Assembly (NCBI GenBank): GCA_900320235.1
Contig: ONRO01000045.1
Location: 1 to 12,533 of the forward strand
Source: an uncultured Eubacteriales bacterium
GTDB taxonomy: Bacteria > Bacillota > Clostridia > Oscillospirales > Acutalibacteraceae
Length of the DNA stretch: 12,533 bases
Reading direction: 5' to 3'
Shown here one piece after another: positions 5,598-12,533 of the stretch (position 1 is the stretch's first letter; the number at the start of each line of letters is the position of its first letter). The notes beneath the pieces were generated by a model, which searched no databases, had not been told where the DNA came from, and saw only the letters and a program-made list of their open reading frames with translations. Made by a program: the position numbers and the translations under genes.

Positions 5598-8261
5598 TCA
5601 GTTTATTTCTCTGATACACTCATATATTCTCTTACAGCATTGTGCATCATAATACGGATAGAACTTTTCTGTTCTGTTTATATACTCTTCTGTATTTCTG
5701 CAGTCATTTTCAAGTACAGCAATAATTGCATCAACAGTTGAATCAATATCCTTGCATACAGGACCGAATCCGTCATCCTCATAGCTGAAATATCCTTCAC
5801 TGTATGTGTGCTTCTTATAGAATTCTTCCTTATCGAACTGTGTATATACGACCGGCTTTTTAAGATAGGCAAAATCAAATGCAACACTTGAATAGTCTGT
5901 CACAAGCACACTGCCCTCGATAAACTCTTTCTGATAATCTACAAGTCCGTCATTCACTGCAAAAATATCATTACTGTCAAAATCCCTGCACTGTTCAATA
6001 TGCATCGGGTGCATACACAAAAGACCTGTATAGCCTTTTTCTCTCATAGCACTGATCAGCCGTTCATTATTGATAAGATCATTATAGAAACGGAAATATT
6101 CTGTTTCTTTGAATTTATCGTAGTATACACTCTTATTTGTTTTTGTATCATAGCTTCCTTCAATGCTTTTTCTCCATGTGGGAAGAATTACGATCTTCTT
6201 TTTCGAGCGGTTATGCTTATTCTTTCTATACAGATTATCATATCTTGCAAGTCCGGTAAGCACTGCTCTTTCCTTATCAATGCAGTAATCTCCATTGACA
6301 ATAGAAAGGTATTCCGGTACAGCCGCTGTGACCATCAGTCTGATACTTTTATTGAAATGATTAAGCCATGTGGACATATCATCCTTGATAATTCCATGCT
6401 TGAGATAAACAAAATCATATCCGAGAAGATCTACAATATACTGTTTATCATCTCCGAACGGATTGAAAAGATAATCGGACGCAGCCGAGGATATTATCTT
6501 ATCCGAAAGAAGAAAGTTCATTTTATATTCAGGTGAATCATAGGGAACTACCTTGCCGTATTTCTTCATTCTTTCATAATCAGGACAATCACTGTTAATA
6601 TTGAAAACTGTTTCTATACCTCTGCTTATCCTCTTATTCATATATCTGAAGAAATGCTCGCCGTTATCATTTGCAACATATGTACGGTCGGATATCATCC
6701 ATAGTTTTTTCTTATGCTCTGCCTTTTTTGCAAAGTATTCTTTTCTCAGCTCTATGATATCGTCCTTTCCAAGTTCTAATAATGTCTTGCAGTAGCTTTC
6801 TTCAAGCTCTTCTTTCAATTCCTGAGTATAGGGGCGTGAGATAAGGCTCTTTTCATCCCTTGTCAGAATTATATCATCCTTTGCATAATATCCTGTTTCG
6901 AGTTTCGGAAGGTGTGAAAACTTTCCGAGAGATGTATATATCTCGCTTGTCTTGTCCTTGAAACGATAGAAAAAGCTGATCTTTGTTTCCTTATTCCTGT
7001 TCAGATGTATCTCAAATACAACAGCACGTCCCCTGTTTACAGAGCCGTCCATTGTTACAAGGTCAAATTTCTTGCAGTAAAAATATGACGGGTAGTATAT
7101 CTCACCGCCGACCTTCGCATAGTAATTGAAATCATCGCCTCTCATCCAGCAGTTATCCTTGCCCTCAAGACGCAGAATATTTCCCTTTATTTCTACATAG
7201 TCCCAGATAAGAAGTGTTTTTGCCTGTGCAAGGTCTATTGTCATGAAATCCTTGTACATGATCTTTCCGTCAGAATATACAAGATCCTTTCTGACATCAT
7301 GGTCATACTTGAGAGAGAGAGCATACATTTTCATATTCATATATATACTTCTCTGACGGTAGATTATTTCATCATCTATGTTTTTCAGAAGATCTCTTAT
7401 GATCTGTGAATACTTTTCGTATTTTTCGTTATCAACAAGCTTAAATACAGGCTTTTTCATTCTCCAGCAAAGATCATACATTACTGCATACTGAATGAAT
7501 TTCTTTATTTCTCCGTTTTTTTCCTTTGAAAGCTCAAAAAGATATTCATGGAAATACTTCGGAGAATCAAAATAATAGCTGTCCGAGCTTCCCTCTTTCT
7601 GAAGAGCAGAGGTTCCGTCCCTTCTTATCCTGTAATAATGCAGTGCATCCTTTACAAGACCTATGGTGCATTTTTCCAGAAGAACTGTATTTATGAACCT
7701 TGCATCCTCACCGTAACACAGTTTTTCACAGAACTCAAGTCCCTTTACTGCTTCACTTTTCACAAGCACGCTGGTTACATCCATCTGAATAAGATCAAAG
7801 CGTCTGTTAAGGTCTGCTATTATTGTCTTGTCAAATTTATAGTCAAGTGAATGATATCCGCTGCCGCCGTCAAAAAGCTTTTTTCTTGCAGCTGCCGCAT
7901 CTGTCTTTTCATAGTTTTTTTCCATGAAATCAAAGAGCTTTTTCAGCGCCTCACCGTCCCATTTGTCGTCAGAATCAAGGAAGCTGACATATTTTCCCTC
8001 TATTCTTTTCATACCGAGGTTTCTTGCTGCGCTTACTCCCCTATTTTCCTGACTGAGATATACAACATTTTCCGGATATTTTTTCAGGTACTCCAAGCAC
8101 ATTTCCCCGCTTTTATCCGTGCTTCCGTCATTGACAATGATAAGCTGTATATTTTCAAATCCTATACTCTGACCGATAAGCGATTCCACCGCCTCGGACA
8201 GATATTTTTCAGTATTATAAACCGGCATAACGACCGATACTTTAAACTTATATCCGCTCAT
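5598..8261 (-). CDS. bifunctional GT2 glycosyltransferase + TagF-like glycerophosphotransferase (copy 1)
   Basis: An 887-residue fusion with the same layout as the gene at 1768-4437. The GT2 domain (about 5-320) carries SVVMPVYN, IVNDGSTDKS and DSDD at 96-99. A middle region (about 340-475) contains RLEGKDNCW. The TagF domain (about 518-885) carries KHGIIKDD (His 622), LTGLARYDN, PTWRKS, MHPMH (His 751) and VTDYSSVAFDFA. In characterised TagF enzymes two histidines are catalytic and the TDYSS region binds CDP-glycerol; both are present here. The two fusions differ clearly along their length (for example FLDSDDKW against FLDSDDCW), so the duplication is old and they probably use different sugars or acceptors. 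ATG at 8261 has GAGG seven bases upstream; ATG at 8267, two codons earlier, is too close to that site. The gene begins 18 bp after the Stealth stop and is probably co-transcribed with it. Confidence 0.93.
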   Translation of the reverse strand: MSGYKFKVSVVMPVYNTEKYLSEAVESLIGQSIGFENIQLIIVNDGSTDKSGEMCLEYLKKYPENVVYLSQENRGVSAARNLGMKRIEGKYVSFLDSDDKWDGEALKKLFDFMEKNYEKTDAAAARKKLFDGGSGYHSLDYKFDKTIIADLNRRFDLIQMDVTSVLVKSEAVKGLEFCEKLCYGEDARFINTVLLEKCTIGLVKDALHYYRIRRDGTSALQKEGSSDSYYFDSPKYFHEYLFELSKEKNGEIKKFIQYAVMYDLCWRMKKPVFKLVDNEKYEKYSQIIRDLLKNIDDEIIYRQRSIYMNMKMYALSLKYDHDVRKDLVYSDGKIMYKDFMTIDLAQAKTLLIWDYVEIKGNILRLEGKDNCWMRGDDFNYYAKVGGEIYYPSYFYCKKFDLVTMDGSVNRGRAVVFEIHLNRNKETKISFFYRFKDKTSEIYTSLGKFSHLPKLETGYYAKDDIILTRDEKSLISRPYTQELKEELEESYCKTLLELGKDDIIELRKEYFAKKAEHKKKLWMISDRTYVANDNGEHFFRYMNKRISRGIETVFNINSDCPDYERMKKYGKVVPYDSPEYKMNFLLSDKIISSAASDYLFNPFGDDKQYIVDLLGYDFVYLKHGIIKDDMSTWLNHFNKSIRLMVTAAVPEYLSIVNGDYCIDKERAVLTGLARYDNLYRKNKHNRSKKKIVILPTWRKSIEGSYDTKTNKSVYYDKFKETEYFRFYNDLINNERLISAMREKGYTGLLCMHPMHIEQCRDFDSNDIFAVNDGLVDYQKEFIEGSVLVTDYSSVAFDFAYLKKPVVYTQFDKEEFYKKHTYSEGYFSYEDDGFGPVCKDIDSTVDAIIAVLENDCRNTEEYINRTEKFYPYYDAQCCKRIYECIREIN

Positions 8262-8267
8262 ATTCAT

Positions 8268-8272
8268 CCCTC
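8268..8272 (-). promoter_or_regulatory. Shine-Dalgarno site that favours ATG 8261 over ATG 8267
   Basis: GAGGG abuts the ATG at 8267 with no spacing but is about seven bases from the ATG at 8261. The later ATG is therefore the better start, removing two residues. Confidence 0.5.
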
Positions 8273-8279
8273 AGAATTT

Positions 8280-9281
8280 TTATTTTTCAAATTCACTTTT
8301 TTCGGAAAGCAGTTTCTGAAAAGCGTTAATGACCTGCTGTTTCTGCAATTCAAAATCCTTTGTATTGACTGTATCATTAACACATATCAGCTTATATTTT
8401 CCGCTTTCTATAGAAGACAATGCTTCATCCCAGATATTATCCTTTATATGAAAGCATTTTCCGATGGATAGTCCCCTCGGTATACATATGCCCTCCGCTA
8501 ACTGCCAGAATTTCATAAGCCACTGATTGCAGTTTGATTTGGTGCGGAATTTATCAAGACAGGTCTGATCCAGTACTTCGCCCTCTGCCTCCCATATTTT
8601 CTCAAATGTGCTTTTAAGAAAATTACTCGGGAGATGATTATAATAAATTCCCGGAAACCACGGCCACATATTCAGTGCTCTTGTTTTGATAACTCTTTTA
8701 AATCCGTTTTTAAGGCTGAACCATTTTCTGCCGTCCTTTTTAATGCATTGTTTTTTATCAAAATGGGTATTGATAAGCTCTATATCATTACCGTTGAAAA
8801 AGCCTGCACTTTTCTTTGCAAAGAAAATACAGTCAAGTCCGTATGTATCCATAGGATGTCCGTCACGGAAAAAGTCCTCAGGCTTTACATAGTCCGTAAT
8901 GAACATATCATCGTTAAAATATACAAACTGCTCCGCAAGTCCCTCAATACGATGAAGATTGAGCTCAATTGTATTTGCATTGAATGTCGGGAGATATTTT
9001 TGGGGTATATAATCCCTGTGATTTACAATATTTAATTTCGGGTGATTTGTATTTAGCCACGGCGGAAGATGTCCCCAGGTGACAAAATGAATTTTGTTGA
9101 CCCACGGTGCAAATTTTTCGATACCTCTGAACCAATATTGCAGATTGTCCCAGCTCCTGTAACGGACTATAGTATTATCGCCCTTTTCATCAGAAGAATC
9201 ATATTTATTTTTTTCCTTCTGCCACTGCGGGTCATTACCGTCAACCCATATCATTACAAAATCAATTTTACTGTTTTCCAT
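8280..9281 (-). CDS. Stealth-family sugar-1-phosphate transferase (copy 2)
   Basis: A 333-residue protein with the four conserved regions of Stealth capsular phosphotransferases: CR1 IDFVMIWVDGNDPQW (6-20); CR2 from about residue 41, with WFRGIEKFAPW, HFVTWGHLP and YFNDDMF (121-127); CR3 around FPGIYYNHLP; and CR4 around NQWLMKFWQLAEG. The family, which includes bacterial capsule polymerases and animal GlcNAc-1-phosphotransferase, moves a sugar-1-phosphate from a nucleotide-sugar to a hydroxyl, making a phosphodiester. No membrane segment or signal peptide is visible, so it should work in the cytoplasm. GGAG lies eight bases before ATG at 9281. It is closely related to the Stealth gene at 10483-11568 (shared WVDGNDP, KFAPWV, HFVTWGHLP, VYFNDDMF) but has no acidic tail. 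Which sugar it uses cannot be read from the sequence. Confidence 0.93.
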   Translation of the reverse strand: MENSKIDFVMIWVDGNDPQWQKEKNKYDSSDEKGDNTIVRYRSWDNLQYWFRGIEKFAPWVNKIHFVTWGHLPPWLNTNHPKLNIVNHRDYIPQKYLPTFNANTIELNLHRIEGLAEQFVYFNDDMFITDYVKPEDFFRDGHPMDTYGLDCIFFAKKSAGFFNGNDIELINTHFDKKQCIKKDGRKWFSLKNGFKRVIKTRALNMWPWFPGIYYNHLPSNFLKSTFEKIWEAEGEVLDQTCLDKFRTKSNCNQWLMKFWQLAEGICIPRGLSIGKCFHIKDNIWDEALSSIESGKYKLICVNDTVNTKDFELQKQQVINAFQKLLSEKSEFEK

Positions 9282-9313
9282 ATCGTTTTCTCCGTAATCA
9301 ATCTTTTTCAGAA

Positions 9314-10471
9314 TCAGGCATTCTCTTTTTCAGGAACCTTCAGAAGCCAGCTTACAAATTCTGATCCTTTCTTGCCGACAAGCCCCATAAGCTTATCCCA
9401 GCGCACAAGCTTGCGGATAAGATCCACAGCTATCGCCATTATAAGTGAAGATATCATTACAAATGCAAACACAGCGTACCAGTATTTCAGTGAATATGTG
9501 AAATCAGGGAACCATACTGCACGGATGAATGTATGCATGAAGAATATATCCGAGGAATATTTTCCGATAAATGCAAGAATACTGTTGAGTATCTTTATTC
9601 CGCAGACAAATTCATAAAGCCAGTAGATAAATACCATCGGAAGCACTGAGCTGATTACATAATACAGATATGTCCAGCCCCATGCCTGTTTTCTCAGCCA
9701 GAATAATCCCAGCAGAAGTACTGTCCAGATCACGAATTTTATGATCTTTGAGATCACCTTATTCTTTGTGATAGAGAACTCTTTCATTTTTTCATAAATA
9801 TTGCTGTCTGCAAGCATTATTCCCAGAGGAATTGTAAATAACCAGCGTGTCATATTATTGAGATTTGCACCGTTATAGAATTTTGCATTTAACAGTATCG
9901 GAATAATAAGGTAAGGCAAAAGTGCTGCAAGACCATGTTTTTTATATAGATTTACTGTAATCGGGACAAGTCCGATTATTATCAGGGCAAAGCTCATATA
10001 CCACCATGTTTCAACCATAAGCGGAGTTCCCAGCAATCCTGCGATACCGAGCATATCGCAGAGCATATTAAGTACAAATACGCTTCCCTCGCCATACGGA
10101 TTATGGTTGAATGCAAAAATAGATATCAGCGTACAGATGATATACGGAATAAAGAAAGCACCTATAAGCGATATTACCCTTCTGACAAGAAAATCAGAAC
10201 TGTCATATCTGTCGAGCTTTTCCTTTCCGTTTTTGAGATATTTATAATTTATCGTCCTCATAAGACCGAAAGCAGACAATATTGCGAATGTGCCCACACA
10301 TACATTCATACTGTCGAAAATATAAAATGCATGGTACTGACTAAGAGGTGCAAAGCTGATATCATAACCCAAAAGTCTTCCCTTTTTTGACAGACAATGA
10401 TAAAATACCAGAAAGATTATAGCTATTCCCTTTACAACAAGGGTATCTTTTTTTGAAAAAGAATACTTCAT
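9314..10471 (-). CDS. acyltransferase-3 family membrane protein (OafA/WecH-like)
   Basis: A 385-residue, strongly hydrophobic protein with about ten membrane segments (clear ones near 12-27, 52-72, 98-121, 154-174, 183-197, 242-258, 268-290 and 331-352). The N-terminal KGIAIIFLVFYHC, with His 25, matches the acyltransferase-3 active-site region; ETWWYMSFALI (154-164) and GKYSSDIFFMHTFI (303-316) are further family hallmarks. No SGNH domain is fused to the C-terminus. Such proteins O-acetylate sugars of cell-surface polymers or their precursors at the membrane. GGAGGA a few bases upstream supports ATG at 10471, and the gene starts 11 bp after the preceding stop, between the two Stealth genes, which suggests that a sugar handled by a Stealth enzyme is the target. 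Acetyl transfer is inferred from the family. Confidence 0.9.
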   Translation of the reverse strand: MKYSFSKKDTLVVKGIAIIFLVFYHCLSKKGRLLGYDISFAPLSQYHAFYIFDSMNVCVGTFAILSAFGLMRTINYKYLKNGKEKLDRYDSSDFLVRRVISLIGAFFIPYIICTLISIFAFNHNPYGEGSVFVLNMLCDMLGIAGLLGTPLMVETWWYMSFALIIIGLVPITVNLYKKHGLAALLPYLIIPILLNAKFYNGANLNNMTRWLFTIPLGIMLADSNIYEKMKEFSITKNKVISKIIKFVIWTVLLLGLFWLRKQAWGWTYLYYVISSVLPMVFIYWLYEFVCGIKILNSILAFIGKYSSDIFFMHTFIRAVWFPDFTYSLKYWYAVFAFVMISSLIMAIAVDLIRKLVRWDKLMGLVGKKGSEFVSWLLKVPEKENA

Positions 10472-10482
10472 AAATTCCTCCG

Positions 10483-11568
10483 TTATATTTCAAAGCCTGA
10501 TTTTTCAGGCAGTATTGAATAAAAGCTCTTGCGGAGCATTTTGCATTTTTTCTCGAAATCCGTTGTCAGTGCTGTATCATTTACGCATATTACTTTATAT
10601 TTCTGTCTGATAATATCATCGCACATCGGCCGGATATCCTCATCCTTGAGATGATAACAGTGTCCGATCTCTTTTCTCGGAATGCTTTCTCCCCTGCACA
10701 TCTGCCAGTATTTCATCAGCCACTGATTTACATTCAGATCGCTCCTGAATCTGCACCGGCAGGTCCTGTCAAGGGTTTTTCCGCATATATTCCATACCTC
10801 GTCAAATGTTGACTTTTTGAAGCTTGTCGGAAGATGATCGTAATGAAAGCCGGGGAACCAGTCCCAGCGGCTGAGCATCAGCGTCTTGAAATTATTCTTG
10901 AAGCCGTTTTCAGGAGAATACCATTTCGATCTGTTCTTCGAGATGACCTTTTTGCTTGAGCCGAAATGCTTATTTATCTCTGCTACATTTGAACCATTGA
11001 TATGCGCTATACTATCCTCTGCGAAATAAAGGCAGTTAAGTCCGTATACATCACAGGGTTCGCCCTCGATGAAAAAGTCCTCCTCTGATACATCATTTGT
11101 CAGGAACATATCATCATTGAAATATACAAAATTATCTGCAAGCCCTTCTATCCTGTGAAAATTCAGCTCTATCGTATGGGAATTAAAGGTAGGCAGATAT
11201 TTCCCGGGAATATAGTCCCTGTGGTTGACTATATGAAGCTTCGGGTTGTCCGTATTGAGCCATTTAGGAAGATGTCCCCATGTCACAAAATGGACCTTTC
11301 TGACCCAGGGCGCAAATTTCTCGACTCCCCTGAACCAGTATCTCAGATTATTCCAGTCACGGAATCTTACCTCTGCCGAACCCTTTGACGGACGCAGGTC
11401 ATATTTATCCTTCTCAGCTCTCCATGCAGGGTCATTTCCGTCAACCCACGCTATCACAAAATCTATTTTGTCCTGATCGCCGCCGACCTCCTCAGGCTGT
11501 ACAGCCTCATCAAAGGCTTCATCATCTATATCATCAAAATCGTCAAGCTCATCATATTCGTAGGACAT
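10483..11568 (-). CDS. Stealth-family sugar-1-phosphate transferase (copy 1) with acidic N-terminal tail
   Basis: A 361-residue protein from ATG at 11568. Residues 35-49 are Stealth CR1 (IDFVIAWVDGNDPAW); CR2 runs from about 68 to 165, with WFRGVEKFAPWV, HFVTWGHLP and YFNDDMF (149-155); CR3 includes WFPGFHYDHLP (237-247); CR4 includes NQWLMKYWQMCRG (281-293). The expected reaction is transfer of sugar-1-phosphate from a nucleotide-sugar to an acceptor sugar or polyol. Unlike the relative at 8280-9281, it carries about 33 extra residues before CR1, roughly half Asp or Glu and with no Lys or Arg. GGGAGG lies seven bases before ATG 11568; the upstream in-frame ATG at 11583 lacks such a site and is disfavoured. 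It sits 36 bp after the TagF-like gene and 11 bp before the acyltransferase gene, so co-transcription is likely. Confidence 0.93.
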   Translation of the reverse strand: MSYEYDELDDFDDIDDEAFDEAVQPEEVGGDQDKIDFVIAWVDGNDPAWRAEKDKYDLRPSKGSAEVRFRDWNNLRYWFRGVEKFAPWVRKVHFVTWGHLPKWLNTDNPKLHIVNHRDYIPGKYLPTFNSHTIELNFHRIEGLADNFVYFNDDMFLTNDVSEEDFFIEGEPCDVYGLNCLYFAEDSIAHINGSNVAEINKHFGSSKKVISKNRSKWYSPENGFKNNFKTLMLSRWDWFPGFHYDHLPTSFKKSTFDEVWNICGKTLDRTCRCRFRSDLNVNQWLMKYWQMCRGESIPRKEIGHCYHLKDEDIRPMCDDIIRQKYKVICVNDTALTTDFEKKCKMLRKSFYSILPEKSGFEI

Positions 11569-11575
11569 TACCTGA

Positions 11576-11581
11576 CCTCCC
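11576..11581 (-). promoter_or_regulatory. Shine-Dalgarno site that selects ATG 11568
   Basis: GGGAGG seven bases before ATG at 11568. It overlaps the first codons of the longer frame from ATG 11583, which itself has no recognisable site upstream. Confidence 0.6.
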
Positions 11582-11604
11582 ATCTTATGCAGGATAAAAG
11601 CTGA

Positions 11605-12533
11605 TTACAGCTCCTTTATTGCCTGATAATTACGTTCACAGTTGTTTTTGTCATAAAGATCAAAGAATCCGTCATGCTTTGAAAGATACTCTTCCGGATT
11701 TGCAAAATCCTCCTCTGCTGCCCTTTCAAGCTCTGTCAGCGCATCATCAGCATTATATACGACAGGCCCGAAGCCGTCTTTTTCATAGCTGAAATACCCC
11801 TGAGGATACTGACCCTTTCTGAAATCTTCATAGTCAAACTGATAATACATCAGTCTTTTTTTCATATATGCAAAATCCATTGCAATGCTCGAATAATCAG
11901 TGATCAGGTACGCAGATTCCTTCAGAAGCTCCTGAACATCATATCCGGGCCATTTTGCAACGGTAATGTTTTCATCATCTATATTAAAATAATGCAGGAA
12001 TGACTGCATATCCCTGTGGGGATAAAATACAAGCTTCAGACCGTATTTCCTGAGTATCTCATGGAGTCTTTCGCTGCAGAGGAATTCACTCCAGCCGCGA
12101 TAATATTCAGTCGACCTGAAATCCGAAACATCTTCTATCTCGTCAGACGCTGATGTAGGTGTTGCAATCCAGCTTCTCCATGTCGGCATCAGCAGAACCT
12201 GCTTTGGCTTTACCTTCATTTCGTGCAGTTCATCAAGACGGCATATGCCAAGCTTTCTGACCCAGCCGTCAGGATATCCGTATTTTTCGCTTACATATTT
12301 CCATTCACGTTCCGTACTGCATACGAACATGCGCATTTTAGTTTCATTATAATAAAGCCAGGGCATATCATCCTTTATTATTCCATGCTGAAGGAATACC
12401 CTTGTATTTCTGATTATTCCCTTTACTTCAAGTATGTAGCAGACTGCCGCATTGGGCTTTCCGCCCTTCTGCGAGCTGATATTATATTTCGCACTGAGAT
12501 AATAGATCCAGTGTCGCAGACTTCCGTAGTTTA
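11605..12533 (-). CDS. CDP-glycerol glycerophosphotransferase (TagF/TarB-like), N-terminus off the right edge
   Basis: The frame stays open to position 12533, giving 308 visible residues; the ATG at 12366 is internal, because the conserved VFLQHGIIKDD motif lies upstream of it. Visible features are His 49 of the HGIIKDD motif, LGICRLDEL in the place of the usual TGxPRxD, LLMPTWRSW, YPHRDMQ with the second expected catalytic His, LITDYSSIAMDFAYMKK (CDP-glycerol binding region) and a C-terminal GYFSYEKDGFGPVVY stretch shared with the two fusion proteins. The domain polymerises or primes polyol-phosphate chains from CDP-glycerol at the inner membrane face. Whether a GT2 domain is fused in front cannot be told. 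It diverges from the other two copies more than they do from each other. It is the first visible gene of the operon, 36 bp before the Stealth gene. Confidence 0.93.
   Translation of the reverse strand, partial: NYGSLRHWIYYLSAKYNISSQKGGKPNAAVCYILEVKGIIRNTRVFLQHGIIKDDMPWLYYNETKMRMFVCSTEREWKYVSEKYGYPDGWVRKLGICRLDELHEMKVKPKQVLLMPTWRSWIATPTSASDEIEDVSDFRSTEYYRGWSEFLCSERLHEILRKYGLKLVFYPHRDMQSFLHYFNIDDENITVAKWPGYDVQELLKESAYLITDYSSIAMDFAYMKKRLMYYQFDYEDFRKGQYPQGYFSYEKDGFGPVVYNADDALTELERAAEEDFANPEEYLSKHDGFFDLYDKNNCERNYQAIKEL

Noticed and set aside
4945..5652. Long plus-strand open frames opposite the glycosyltransferase genes (also near 6000-6536, 7851-8471 and 9069-9617)
   Set aside because: They lie antisense to well-supported genes, their translations are rich in Cys, Phe, His and Ile with no recognisable domain, and they are explained by the codon use of the real genes.
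1..12533. Mobile element or phage origin of the cluster
   Set aside because: No transposase, integrase, terminal inverted repeat or tRNA-adjacent attachment site is visible, and base composition appears even across the window.

Overview
The window is a stretch of low-to-moderate GC, Gram-positive-type DNA (A/T-rich, many AGA, ATA and GGA codons, strong GGAGG-type ribosome binding sites). It most resembles a gut or rumen Clostridia genome (Ruminococcus or Lachnospiraceae-like). The genus is a guess from composition and protein flavour. All eight genes lie on the minus strand, so transcription runs from the right end of the window to the left.

Right to left: (1) the C-terminal part of a CDP-glycerol glycerophosphotransferase (TagF/TarB-like) entering from beyond position 12533; (2) a Stealth-family sugar-1-phosphate transferase with an acidic N-terminal tail; (3) an integral-membrane acyltransferase-3 protein; (4) a second Stealth transferase; (5) a large GT2 + TagF fusion of about 887 residues; (6) a stand-alone GT2 protein that matches only the N-terminal part of the fusions; (7) a second GT2 + TagF fusion of about 889 residues. 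Genes 1 to 6 are separated by 11-36 bp and look like one operon. Gene 7 is in line with them but also has a good promoter of its own. A strong hairpin at 1706-1753 closes the block. After a non-coding gap of about 410 bp, which contains a near-consensus promoter, comes (8) an MBOAT O-acyltransferase (AlgI/DltB type) running off the left edge.

Read together, this is a cell-surface polymer locus. TagF domains add glycerol- or polyol-phosphate from CDP-linked donors, Stealth proteins add sugar-1-phosphate, GT2 domains add plain sugars, and the two membrane acyltransferases could decorate the product with acyl (probably acetyl) groups. The expected product is a phosphodiester-linked, teichoic-acid-like wall or capsular polymer. 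No transporter, CDP-glycerol synthase or priming enzyme lies in the window, so the locus is incomplete at both ends.

The most interesting points are: the repeated GT2-TagF architecture with a GT2-only relative cut at a domain boundary; a conserved, unassigned middle region in the two fusions; the HGI-KDD variant of the TagF catalytic motif in all three TagF domains; and the pairing of two Stealth enzymes with three TagF domains in one cluster. I saw no tRNA, rRNA, CRISPR array, transposase or integrase.
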